From Neurospora tetraspora (lineage: Eukaryota > Ascomycota > Sordariomycetes > Sordariales > Sordariaceae), in contig NW_026944383.1 in assembly GCF_033439725.1 (NCBI RefSeq), positions 3,596,001 to 3,660,000 on the forward strand: a DNA stretch of 64,000 nt, given 5' to 3'. The stretch's first letter is position 1. Each line of letters starts with the position of its first letter. Below the pieces are notes generated by a model. That model worked only from the letters and a program-made list of their open reading frames with translations. It was not told the DNA's origin and did not search any database. This document shows, piece after piece, positions 1-10,689 of this stretch. The translations under genes and the position numbers were made by a program.

Positions 1-475
1 GTTCCATCCACTCATTTTCGTATTTAGCCAAAAAGGAAAACAATTCCTAACTAAAAACTCCGTATAGACGCCAGTTTGTAAAATCCAAGGCCTTTCCAAA
101 AAGATATCTTTCCAAAGTGCACACACACGTTCGGCGCGTACTGCCTGTGATTCAGCCCATGCCCTTCCTTCGTTCCCCTTAATCCCTCCGTTTATGTGTT
201 CCTTCCTACCAATGCGATTGAGTTTCCAACTATCCACTTGCTCGTTCGTGATGTAGTAACTTCCACCCATCCATGATCCACCTCTTAATGCTCCCTCCGT
301 CTCTTTCCTACTTCTCTTCCTGTTCTATCGCCTTCCTTCAGGATATCCCGTCCCCGCGTTATGCAATAAATAGCAAGAAATCTATCGCTTATGCTTCTCT
401 GAAACACATTGCATGTTTCCAACGAATCCAACAACCCCCTCACTCAGTATCCAAAAGAAAATCGGTGGCCGTCCT
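1..475. other. gene-free left edge, 3' flank of NAD kinase
   Basis: This stretch lies downstream of the minus-strand NAD kinase stop codon and presumably holds its 3' UTR. The short open frames here have no recognisable content. A neighbouring gene beyond the left edge cannot be excluded. Confidence 0.5.
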
Positions 476-2659
476 TTACATCCCCAAAAGACTCATCTGC
501 CTCCTCAACGGACTCGCACTCACGCTCCCCTCCTCGCTCGCATAACAAGCCGAATCGGTATCAATATCCCACCCTTCCTCCTCTTGTTCCCCACCCGCAT
601 CGCTTCCCGTCCCTCCCGAGGAAGCGTCAAAGGCCTTTTGCATGGCGCCGCGCGTGTTCCACCGCAATGTTCTAGAGACGCTGTCGAACCACTCGGCGTC
701 GGCGCGGACGACTGTGGGGAAGGGGTATTGGGAGGCAGTGATGGTGACGTGATCACCCTGGCGGAGCTCCACGCGACCTTTGCCGTCGAATGCGCAGTAG
801 GCGGTCGCGCGGCTGTTCCGCGGGATGGAGACGCGGAGGAGCATGGTGTCGGAGAGGACCATGGGTCGGAAGGAGAGCGTGTGTGGGCAGATGGGCGTGA
901 GTAGGATGGCGGGAATGTCGGGGTGGACGAGGGAGCCGCCGGCGGAGAGGGAGTAGGCTGTTGAGCCTGGTTGGGAGAATCACGTTAGTGCTAGGTCTCT
1001 TATTGCGTTTTCAGAGGCTGCTTTGGCTGTGCTTATGTGGCTAGACTTACCTGTAGGAGTAGAAAAGATGCAACCGTCCGCCTGGACGACGGTCAACAGC
1101 TCGTTGTCACCATATAGTTCAAGGTTGGACACATAAGGCGACGGCCCTCGGTCAATGACCAACTCGTTGAGCACTTCGAACTGCTCGCCTTCTTCCATTT
1201 CGTGTCCGAGTGGTCCATCTCTGTACACCGTGCATGTGAAGCGCATGCGCAGGTTGACGCGCATCCCCTCGTCACCCATGACGCGATTTAGGTGATCCTT
1301 GTATCTCTCGAATTCGAAATTGGTCAAAAAGCCCAGGCTCCCCAAGCTGAATGATAGTACTGGCGGGACAATGCGCTGGAATAGCCAGGATGTGAAGAGG
1401 ACGGTGCCATCACCGCCTAGAGTGAGCACCAAATCGAACTTTTCGGGCTGACTCCAGCAAAGATCTGGCGACCAATATTTGAGCATGGTCTTGAAGCGAG
1501 GGTTCTCGTCGGTAATGCTCGCAGCGTTGAATCGTTTTGAGTTTCGAAGCTTGGCGTCGACGTAGACGTTTACTCCGAGGTCGGAGCCATAACGGGGGGT
1601 CCGGAGAAGCCAGAGGGCTAGTTCACGGGTGAGGACAACCAGTTGGTTGTCGCGGGCCTTGGTGACAATCATGACATTCTTGACGGCTCGTCGAATGGGC
1701 CGTCGCTGAAGCTGCTTGGACACTTCTCGTACACCTGTGGCCGTCTGGACAAGACGGGAATGCGACATCCACTCATCGTTCTTGATCTCCTCCAGAACCT
1801 TGTCGATGTCGACCGCGTCATCGAAGCGGTTGTGGTAGAAGCATGGTGACTGTAGCGAAGTGCTGCCGGATAGGGCGATGCCGTTGAGGGCGTCGCACAG
1901 CTTCTGCGACGACGAAGTGGAGGGACGGTTGTCGCCGTCCTGAGGCATGTTGTGTGCGGACAGCATGCCGGAAAGAGAGAGAGGCTGAGGTCTGTTGTTG
2001 CGGGCCACCGAGGCCAATGCTTTCATAATCGTCTGCCGGGGCACAGACTCGATCGACAGGGCGTTCTTCTTATGTCCAGGAACGTGTGGTGGTTGCGGGT
2101 GAGCGAAGGTGGAGGCTGAGGCCGAAGCGGGAGAGTGCGCGGTTCGCACCGAGTTGTAGTCCGCCTGCACTGGGGTATCTAAAGAGAAAAGGGGAGAAGC
2201 GAATGCAGGTTTGGGAGTCTGTCTGGGTGTCACGGAGTCCAGGCCGTCATGTCGGAGATTGGGGGTTCCAGCTGCGGTATCTGCGTCGGAGATCGCGCAA
2301 TCCAAGGCTGACGCACGTCCTAGGTCTAGAGCTGCATTAGAACTCTTTGGGCGGTCAGCATCATCGGAGAAGCGTGCCTTGGTAAGTCCATCGGAGGCAC
2401 ACTGATCCAAGGATGCGAACGACGGGCGGGTGCGTGGGAGCGGGAGGAGGAGCGGGTGTGGGTGAGAGGATGGTGGGTGAGAGTCCGAGGGATGTTTCAG
2501 ATGGGCGGACGGATTGTTGGGATGAGAAGCCCCAGCACTCCCGCTCCCAGGCGCAGGCGAGGTGCCCGAATCGCTCAGCGCTGGGTGGATCGCTGTGGGC
2601 GACAAGATTGGGGCCGGCAGCGGCATGTTGACAGGGGGGTCTCTGCTAGAGAACGGCAT
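476..2659 (-). CDS. utr1: NAD kinase (Utr1/Yef1-like)
   Basis: NAD kinase phosphorylates NAD(H) with ATP to give NADP(H), probably in the cytosol. I read two exons, 2659-1051 and 966-476, joined across an 84-nt intron (967-1050) with a perfect GTAAGT donor and a CCAG acceptor. The product is about 699 residues. The kinase fold starts near residue 300; the family GGDGT motif (LTLGGDGTVLF) lies near residue 415, followed by SLGSLGFLTNFEF. The intron splits the second signature, so that splicing restores STPTGSTAYSLSAGGS near residue 540. The first 290 residues are Ser/Pro-rich and disordered and the C-terminal tail is acidic, as in the large fungal Utr1 enzymes. The start ATG at 2659 opens the frame; another in-frame Met lies 11 codons further in. 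Family assignment is firm; the cytosolic location is inferred from the absence of a targeting peptide. Confidence 0.95.
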
Positions 2660-5600
2660 GTTGGGTGGATCGATCGATGGTGGGAAGTGGGAGCTGTCTC
2701 TAGTGCAGGTGCTACCGTGGAAGATACCGTTGTCTATTTTCGGTAGATCGTCCGCTTTGCTTTGCCGCAGCCCGAGTTTAGCCAGTTCTTTGTGCGGTAG
2801 CCAGGTACGAAATGCGCCGGCTCAGCTCACTTGCTGGAAAAGAACCCGGTCGAATGGTGAATGATTCGAGATCGCGAGTAGCTGGTGAAAGGCCGCACTG
2901 GGAAAACGCCCGGTTAACCCCTGCGATTGTAGGGTTGAGTATGGGGTAAAGAGTCACCAAAGATTGGGGACGTTGGAGTTCCGATTGACTTATCGGATTG
3001 CACGGAACCAGGACAAAGGTCTTTGTGAGATGCGACCTGCTACAATGCAATCTTCTCGGTGCAACGGTGAATGCACTACGGCGAGATGGGGCGCTGCAAC
3101 GAATCGCGAGTGGTGAGTCGATTAGGCCTGCGAACGACTTGGTTAAGGTGCCCTCAAGATCTGATTGCGACGTCACTGAGATAGTTAAGCTGATATGTTA
3201 CCAGCGAGATATCTGTGCCTGGACGCAAACACGAGCAAGTACAGAGTGTTTGGAAAAAGATCAAACAACGGCGGTGGTTGTCTCGCGTCTCGGGTTTCGC
3301 TGCAAACTTGGCTTTGTAATCCGCTACAATGTGATTGTGCTATCGATTTACACAATGGGCCAGGAGGGGTCAAAGACAAGAGGCAAATCTGGTAAGTTTG
3401 GAAACGAGCAGTTAGCGGGTCCGTTGGTTTCCAGGGTTCCCTAGTCAGAACTCGTCCAGACTCTATGTTCCCAAAGCTGTAGCCAACATGGCGCTTAATG
3501 TGAGAGAAAGACCGAGACAGCAGAGAAAGTGAAAGGGCAAAAGTACCTGGTTTTGATATGCAGGTGCCAACAGTCCTCCTAGTTGGGTGCGGGTATGTGA
3601 TCCCGGTGTGACAGTGTTCCTGCTGTGGTTTTGTGCTGACAATGCCGAGAGCAATTGGCACAAATCGCTGTGGGATCGTGACCAGTGATATGCACGTGGC
3701 CTTGTGTATGGCTTTGGAGAGTGAAAGGAATCGCTTGTCGTTGGGAACGGGTCACAGTGTGTGCTGTAGAGACGCCGCTTATATATCTGCCCAAGAGAAG
3801 TTTTGCCGAAAAGGAGGTCCAACGCTATGATAGTCTTATGCCGTGATCGTTATTCGACGTGATTAGGGCACTGATTGGACCGTCAAATAACCTGGACTCG
3901 TCTGGGCGTCCAACGAAGGAGTGTGAAGAGAAGAGATATTAAAAGAAGTGATAGAGATAGGACAGTGAGAACTACCAGAGTTCTGACAATGTAGCTGCCT
4001 CCTGAGGCAGAAAGAATGGAAGTTCTTGAAATAAGGGTATAGACAGCGAAAGTAGCAAATATGCACACGAATGAAGAGCAGACAATGAAGGCAAAAAACG
4101 AACATCAGTCGTGCTTGTGATTTAATACCACAAGACAAGTCCGGGAGAGGAGCGGGGCGCCGGTGATAGGTAGTGGTAGACGTTTCGGCGGGTCACAATC
4201 TGTGAGATCGGGATGGAGCTGTTCGACGTATTCGGGGTGCGGCAAGGGGGTGGATTTGGAGCTCCTAGGCTATCCGGAATGTGTACGCCACACGCATGTG
4301 TGTACTATAGCTATCCTATTTTGGGATTTCAAGTCCGAGGAGGTTCTTGTGACAGTTTCTTTTGGGCTACAGCATTATAGAGCTGCAATGGCGGGTATCG
4401 AAACGCGGAAGTAGGTGTGTCAAGACGGGACGATGTATCGGCAGAATATGGATGCAGCACGCTGTGATAGTGCCTTCAGCTTGTCCAATCTCTGGATGTT
4501 CCCAGTGCTCGTGACAGAGGCGTCCTCGAGGATATTCTGGCATAACTCGAAGCTTCTAATCAGTTCCCCTCCCCTCGCATCACGTCCAGAGCATGGTACA
4601 CTGGACTCGAGGTGTAAGTTACGTCTCATGTATCCTGGTGCGGCTGGGGTTTTGGAGGCGAACGTCCGGGGTACAGGCGCTAGCGCGGCCGCTCAGACAG
4701 CATCTCACGGCACAGGTTGCCGACGCTGACGGCCCAGGGCGCAAGGTACCAGAGATCGTTTCTGCATCAATCAGTATTCCTTTGCGGTATTCAGCATCTG
4801 CATGACAACACAAGCGCTTTCGTTTCGCTATTCTCACTGCACAAACTTACTGCATAGTACACTGCACACCTTCATGACAGGACCCCATGTGGTGTTCCGT
4901 GAAGCCCTGTTTGACCCGCCGGAATCAGACAATGCCATGGCGCATTGATGCCGTTCAAGCCGCGTAGACAGCCAAAGAAAAGGCGAGCACAACCATGGTC
5001 AAGAAGTCGGAATGGGACTGAAAATTGTGTGTTGCATAGGACTAGGCCTGACTCGCACGGAGGCGAAGAGTAGTCGTTCTTGAAAAGCCCAATGCAGCGG
5101 CACCAAACCATCATCTCGAGGCTCACAGCTGCGTGGCTGCGATATGGTCAAGTTCGATATTTCCCATCATCCGGATTGGATAGCTCCCACAACCCCAGTG
5201 CCATATTGAAGCACTCATTATCTCCGTTTCAATATTGTCGATTGGTTTTTCAGGCACACCAGGGACACCAAGACCGTAGTGCCCAATGTCACAGTTTGGA
5301 GTGCCTGGAAAGGCGACATGAAACAGGGGTCTGGCCCTGGCCTGAGAATATTCCAAACATAACCCCTATGTCGGACCCACCTCTTGTGCGTTTGAAGCGG
5401 CGATAGTTTCGTCAAAGGAACCCGTGCGCAATCCAAGTAAAATCTCACTTAGGATTGTTATCCACTCCGCTGCGTTGAATGATATCCATCGCGATCACAA
5501 CCTCCGCTTTGCCGAGTGATGTGTAATTGTGCCGAGAGGGGAGCGGTTATCTTTTGAATGCGTTTGGTTCGTATCCGTCCAGACTGGCTTTTTTCCACGG

Positions 5601-5761
5601 CGTCAAGGATTCTCGAGTCGCATTGCAAGCTGCACTTGTCCCGTCAACCGGCGAAAAGGCCTATGGGTTCTCATTCCGGAAACACCACGAGCCGAATGCT
5701 CAACCCTTCAGCTTTTGAAACGCACGAGATGCGAGCAGACAGTCCAAGACCGAATGTAGCT
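2660..5761. other. 3.1-kb gene-free stretch
   Basis: No convincing gene is seen. Frames of up to about 150 codons occur on both strands but have no family motif, no sensible splice-linked partner and no codon bias like the neighbours. The right part probably includes the 3' UTR of rrp46 and the left part the promoter and 5' UTR of the NAD kinase gene. An unseen non-coding transcript is possible. Confidence 0.45.
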
Positions 5762-6647
5762 TCACTTCCAGTAGAGGTCGGATGCTACCTTGGTCTCCAG
5801 CGCCGACCGAAGGAAATGGCGCATATCTGGACCGGACGTATCACCATCAAGCATCATATCGATATCTGCCTGCTTTGAGGCAGACTGGCAGCAAATCGTT
5901 TGGGCCCTTTCGTACACGTCATCCCACTCCTTGACGGTGAAGTCGCCTTCGCTTTCTGAAAGAAGAAGTTCGTCGTGGGAGGTAAAAGCAAGGACGTGTA
6001 GCGAGGTGGCCTCTCCGATATCCTTGGGAGAGGGATCGGCCACAATCTTCTTCGAACCGTCTTCGGATACCACAGCAACGACCGTGGACGTGGCGGTTGC
6101 CTTCATTGGCACGGTAGCCGACAAGAGAGCGAGAACGGCAGTCTGGAACAAGGCCGGGATTATGGGGAGGTTCTGTTGCCAGGATTAGCTATAGCCTACT
6201 GGCAGGAGGAGAAAAAGGCTCGAGTTTCTTACCAAACTGGCCTGCACCAGCTTTGTGTTGACGTAAGCATTTTCAGGTATGCTCTCAATTTGAAGAACAA
6301 TCTGAATGACGGAGCGGGGGAAGTTCTTGACGAGGATGATTTGAGAAAGAGAGGACTGCAGGATGGATTCCAGATGGCGCTCTCGTGTTCCTATAAAGAA
6401 AAGCGAAGTAGGTGAGATATGGTCCCTTTCCAAGTGGTGGTGCCATTATGATGTTCTCACCTCCTACCCCAGCAGCGGGTCGTACGATAACATCAACGTG
6501 AGCCTCATAAGCGTGTTCATCCCGGCGCTGAGCCTCAATGGGTCCATTGACTGAGGCCGTGACCGTGTACCCAGCATACGAGTATCTGGCCGATCCATCC
6601 GCCCGGGGAAGGGCGTTGAGGGACGCTTCGGGTGCCGCAGTGGTCAT
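5762..6647 (-). CDS. rrp46: exosome complex subunit Rrp46 (RNase PH-like)
   Basis: This is a ring subunit of the RNA exosome, which supports 3'-5' processing and decay of rRNA, snoRNA and mRNA; eukaryotic Rrp46 is normally structural rather than catalytic. Three exons (6647-6461, 6390-6234/6233, 6172-5762) are separated by 70-nt and 60-nt introns with GTGAGA/TATAG and GTAAGA/ACAG borders. Together they give 251 residues, the usual family length. The N-terminal stretch NALPRADGSARYSYAGYTV followed by SVNGPIEA is the typical Rrp46 opening. ERHLESILQSSLSQIIL and PRSVIQIVLQ follow across the first junction, then the RNase PH C-terminal half (LFQTAVLALLSATVPMK). The gene lies head-to-head with the PTPA gene, 572 bp apart, so the two probably share a promoter region. 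Confidence 0.93.
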
Positions 6648-7219
6648 GATGTGAGTGGTATCTGGGTCGGTGTGAGGGTAGGCGGGGCTTGAAGTTTAGT
6701 TGTGACGGACGGCGGCTGAGGTCAAGTTGTGAGTGATGTTGCTTCTGCGGCGCGAGTGAAGTTTTGAAGGCGGGATGTTGAAGGCGGGTCGTTCCTCCAC
6801 GACGGGATCTGCAGCCCGGCGCTAGCTTTTGAGATGACCCCACTCCGTTCCTTCCCAGCGGCGGGCCCAGCGTGCCTGCCAAGCTTTCAGGAAGCTGCAG
6901 CCCAGCCCAGCCAGTGGAACGAAGTCGCGAACGGCCCCGCCCCGCCAAAGAACGCCATTACGCCTTCCGCCGTCAGCACTTTGCCTGCCCCACGATGGCT
7001 CTACGGCGGGGTAGATGCTCCCAGCATTCAGGGGATTGCCCGTCACTAAACTTCCCTTCCAACATCTACACTTGTAACCTCCCACCTACATCACGGAACC
7101 AATATCCCCAGCTTCCATCATCAGTCATCGCATCTAAAACAACGAGTACAGTCAACTGCAATACTGACGACGAAGAAGCCCACTCTCACACTGCTTAGAA
7201 CACCCAGCTTTCACCTATC
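6648..7219. promoter_or_regulatory. bidirectional promoter region rrp46 / PTPA
   Basis: These 572 bp separate two divergent start codons. There is no clear TATA box. The part next to the PTPA ATG is rich in ACC/CAAC and pyrimidine words typical of fungal 5' UTRs. No specific operator is claimed. Confidence 0.5.
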
Positions 7220-8569
7220 ATGGATACATCAGCGATAACAGGAAGGCCAGGCACAGGCACCGGCCAAGGATCGCCAGCAGCCCCAGGACAACCCATCTCC
7301 AAAGCCGGCCAGGGCATCCCGAATCTACGAGACCGCATTCCCAAACTAGAGCCCCGGCGACGGAGGCAAGAACCATCGAACCCGACTCCGGTACCAGAAA
7401 CCCCCGCCCTCCCTCCCCGCCCAGATCCGTCGACCCTGGAGTTCCGGACGCCCGTCCGACGGATTCTTCTCCGGAAAGACCACGAGCTCTTCCTGGCCTC
7501 GCCCACCTACAGTCTCATCCTCTCCTTCGTCTTCTCCCTTTCCGAATCCGTAGTCGACACGCCCATCTCCGCCATCAAGGACTCCGACCTCAGCGAGCCC
7601 GTGAAGACCATCCTCCGCATCCTCGACGAGACCGAAGCGCTGTGCAAGGAGTCGCCACCAGACGACCAGGGTGGCTCTCGCTTCGGCAATAAGACCTTCC
7701 GCCTCTTTCTCGACAAGGTCAAGCAGCGCGGTCAGCAATGGCACGCCGCCTTTTTGGGAGGGAAACTTCCAGAAGCGGCCGTCACCGAAGCCTCAGCCTA
7801 CCTCAACCAGTCCTTCGGCAACCGCACGCGCATCGACTACGGCTCGGGCCACGAGCTCAACTTCATGATGTGGCTTTTGTGCCTGTACCAGCTCTCGGTC
7901 CTCGAACAATCGGACTTCAAAGCCCTCGTGCTTTGCGTCTTCGCCCGCTACCTGGAAGTCATGCGCCTGATCCAAATGACGTACTACCTCGAGCCAGCGG
8001 GCTCGCACGGCGTGTGGGGACTGGACGACTACCAGTTCCTGCCGTTCCTGTTTGGGGCCAGCCAGCTGCTGCATCACCACTTTATCACGCCGCGGGCGAT
8101 CCACCAGGAGCTGACCCTCGAAGAGTTTGGTCATGATTTCCTGTATCTTGGTCAGGTGGCGTTTGTGAACAGTACCAAGACGGTCAAAGGGCTGAGGTGG
8201 CATAGTCCGATGCTGGACGATATCAGTAGTGCCAAAAACTGGGAGAAGATTGAGGGCGGGATGAGGAGGATGTTTGTGTCTGAGGTGTTGAAGAAGTTGC
8301 CGGTTATGCAACACTTCCTGTTTGGGTCGCTGATTCCTGCGGCGGAGGGTATGAGTGAGCAAGATCCCAACGCTTTGGGCAGTGAGGAGAATGAGGAGGA
8401 GGGCGGCGAGGTGGAGGTGTACGACGATAGCGATGGAAAGAGGCATGTGCATCAGCCGACTGGCTGGGGCGATTGCTGCGGTATCAAGGTGCCGAGTAGT
8501 CTGGCGGCGGCGGAGGAGATGAGGAAGAGGGGACAGGGGGAGAGTTTGAGGAGGATACCCTTTGACTGA
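7220..8569 (+). CDS. rrd2: PP2A activator, PTPA family (Rrd2-like)
   Basis: PTPA proteins are peptidyl-prolyl isomerases that activate the PP2A catalytic subunit and related phosphatases. The gene is one uninterrupted frame of 449 residues starting at an ATG in a good context (atcATGG). Residues 1-75 are Pro-rich and variable. The conserved fold begins at TPVRRILLRKDHELFLASP (about 76) and contains the family motif YGSGHELNFMMWL (about 207-219), then VWGLDDYQFLPFLFGASQL and MLDDISSAKNW, and ends at HFLFGSLIPA. An extra C-terminal segment of roughly 70 residues has an acidic run, then HVHQPTGWGDCCGIKVPSS. As I recall the family, this tail suggests the Rrd2 branch rather than Rrd1; that subfamily call is less certain than the family. 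Confidence 0.92.
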   Translation: MDTSAITGRPGTGTGQGSPAAPGQPISKAGQGIPNLRDRIPKLEPRRRRQEPSNPTPVPETPALPPRPDPSTLEFRTPVRRILLRKDHELFLASPTYSLILSFVFSLSESVVDTPISAIKDSDLSEPVKTILRILDETEALCKESPPDDQGGSRFGNKTFRLFLDKVKQRGQQWHAAFLGGKLPEAAVTEASAYLNQSFGNRTRIDYGSGHELNFMMWLLCLYQLSVLEQSDFKALVLCVFARYLEVMRLIQMTYYLEPAGSHGVWGLDDYQFLPFLFGASQLLHHHFITPRAIHQELTLEEFGHDFLYLGQVAFVNSTKTVKGLRWHSPMLDDISSAKNWEKIEGGMRRMFVSEVLKKLPVMQHFLFGSLIPAAEGMSEQDPNALGSEENEEEGGEVEVYDDSDGKRHVHQPTGWGDCCGIKVPSSLAAAEEMRKRGQGESLRRIPFD

Positions 8570-9744
8570 GGTCTGAGATTATGTCTATGAGAAGTATCAC
8601 AAGCGTGGTAAAGATATTCACCAAACCGTATGTTCAAATAAACAAAAACCTCAAGGTCTCTAATGATCATACAATCATCCTCATGTACTGTCCATGTATC
8701 ACTGAAATACCTAGTTTCTATAATGAAAGATGGTAAAAATAGTGTTACCGGAGCCAGCACAAACCCGCTTTGAGGTTTGATACTTTGACAAGAACTTCAC
8801 AAGCCGTTATTATATTGAAGGGAGTATCCGGTCTATTTAGCGATTAAGCAATGGGTCAGGATTTTGAGGACATGAAGTGTTATAATCGGTGAGGAGAGGC
8901 TGATGTGAAGAAAGAGTGATACGGAAAGGATCACATGGGATGAAATAGGGGAACATGCCCAATTTCCACTAGTTCATGCCCCTTTCAACTGTTCTATGAC
9001 CAAAGCAGAAGCTGGTCTGTCTCATCAGTAATAGCAGGTCCACCGTACCCGTACAGTATCGCTACATATCAAAGGAGTCAATTGTCGATTGAGCAAGCAT
9101 AGGTAATATAGTGGATAAGTCATGACGCAGCAAGAAGCACATTCATCAACGAAAGTCATTGCAGTTTGAAGATGATATGAATAGAACTAAGCGAATCCTA
9201 TAGAGCGCTTATGACCGACTCCTTAAAGCCGCGGAGAATCCGATGGTAACATACAGTCCAAGTCCATTCCAAGCCCCCAACCAATAGTCGCTAAACGAAA
9301 CGAGCGAAAGAAAAAGAAGAAACCCGTGATGAAAACGACAGATTGACCTCATTCATGATGATGGCTGAACACGAAACCCCCACCACATTCATCGCAAGGT
9401 GCTTTGCTTTACCCAACGCACAAAAACGGCTGCTGCCATAGGCGTCCTTGAACTGTCGGATACCCATGTCAGAGAGGGTATCGAAAGGAATAATTCCATC
9501 CCCACCGCCAAACGCCGCCAATATTTCCCAATGGTTGAAAGAATTCGATGCCGATATGCTTGGTAAAAAGGAGAAAAGACTGGAAAAAAGCCGCCGCCCT
9601 TTATGCAAAGAAGATAAACCTCGTCCTCGTACCCAGATCGGATTCGCCGGGCGTATCTGCCTGCCTGGATGTCGCTGCTGTTATGGACGTCGTTTCTTGG
9701 TACTGTACCAGACCAAGAGAGACACACCAACAGGTCCGAAAGGT
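8570..9744. other. convergent intergenic region
   Basis: This 1.2-kb stretch lies between two convergent genes and should hold both 3' UTRs. It is AT-richer than the flanking exons, with AATAAA-like words just after the PTPA stop. No coding feature is supported. Confidence 0.5.
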
Positions 9745-10689
9745 TTAATCCTCCCAGATAGTCTCCAAATCGAGATCCTGCCTCCTCTCGGCACCGCAGA
9801 CACTCCACCGCTTCCGCTTGTCTCTGGAACCAAACCCTAGCGTCCTGCCTCGCGACAAAGCATCCGCACTCGCTTTGCTTTTGGCATCACCGCCACCTTC
9901 CGCCGCCTCCGCTGCGGCCTTCAGCTGCGCAATTCTCTCGGCTTCCAAAGCGGCCTCCTCGGCATCTGGGGTGTCTGGGATGGTTTCAAGACTAGAAATA
10001 CTGGGGCTCCTGGATCTCATGGAAGTGGGTGTTGAAGGCATGGAGGTTGTGTAGTAGTTGCTGGAAAATGAGTCGTAAGCTCGGTAAGATGGCGACGATG
10101 CGACTGAAGAAGGAGTTGATGGTATGGATGACAACGATGTGGTGCTGGCATGATGAACAAGTCGTAAAGGCGAAGAAGGTCTTCGTAGTCGGGCCGTTGA
10201 AGTTGCTGTGGATGTTGACCCAAGGGTTAGGTTTGGCGAGCTGTTTCTCTCGGAAAGCTGCCTTTCATGGTCATGGACCGAGACGCGAGTTGGCGAGGAA
10301 GGGAAAACTTCGTCGACTGGCTTGCGCAGAGGACGGACCCGGCTCGGCGACTGAGCAGGGCTTTGTGGTCGGATATGTGGTGAGAAGAGAAGATGGCCGG
10401 ATCCGTTGACGCCGGGCATAGACTGAGTGCGCGCCATGGGTGGTGCTAGGTTTACTGCTGACCTCGACCTGACATGAAGCGTAGACAGCGGCGAGGAGGC
10501 GCGAGGGCGATATGGAAGCGTGGGAGTTGACCAAGATGGCGAGGTGGGGGATGCTGGAGAGGGGTCGGTTGATCGGCGAAGGGTGGGCGGCTTGCGCAAG
10601 TAGTCGAACTCGGGTGTGTTGACCCTCAAACTGGGAAGAGGAGAGGGGCGGAACTCCTCCATTCGCTCGGTCTCTGGGACGGGTTCCAT
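9745..10689 (-). CDS. Ser/Pro-rich fungal protein of unknown function
   Basis: One uninterrupted frame gives 314 residues from an ATG at 10689. I do not recognise a domain. About 80 percent of the protein is low-complexity, rich in Ser, Pro, Thr and Arg, with many SP and TP dipeptides and RSxS sites that look like targets of proline-directed or basophilic kinases. A short Ala/Glu-rich helix (AEEAALEAERIAQLKAAAEA) sits near residue 250. The last 25 residues change character and end RKRWSVCGAERRQDLDLETIWED; this compact charged tail looks conserved rather than disordered. Purine-rich, codon-biased sequence and the ordered tail argue for a real gene. The function is unknown; a cytoskeletal or signalling scaffold is only a guess. 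Confidence 0.75.
   Translation of the reverse strand: MEPVPETERMEEFRPSPLPSLRVNTPEFDYLRKPPTLRRSTDPSPASPTSPSWSTPTLPYRPRASSPLSTLHVRSRSAVNLAPPMARTQSMPGVNGSGHLLFSPHIRPQSPAQSPSRVRPLRKPVDEVFPSSPTRVSVHDHERQLSERNSSPNLTLGSTSTATSTARLRRPSSPLRLVHHASTTSLSSIPSTPSSVASSPSYRAYDSFSSNYYTTSMPSTPTSMRSRSPSISSLETIPDTPDAEEAALEAERIAQLKAAAEAAEGGGDAKSKASADALSRGRTLGFGSRDKRKRWSVCGAERRQDLDLETIWED

Noticed and set aside
2778-3822. Minus-strand frames of 120-160 codons upstream of the NAD kinase gene
   Set aside because: No family motif, overlapping frames on both strands, Ser/Pro-rich random-looking content and no splice link to the kinase.
9291-9808. Two overlapping minus-strand frames next to the SP-rich orphan
   Set aside because: They overlap the end of the orphan in another frame and show no conserved content.
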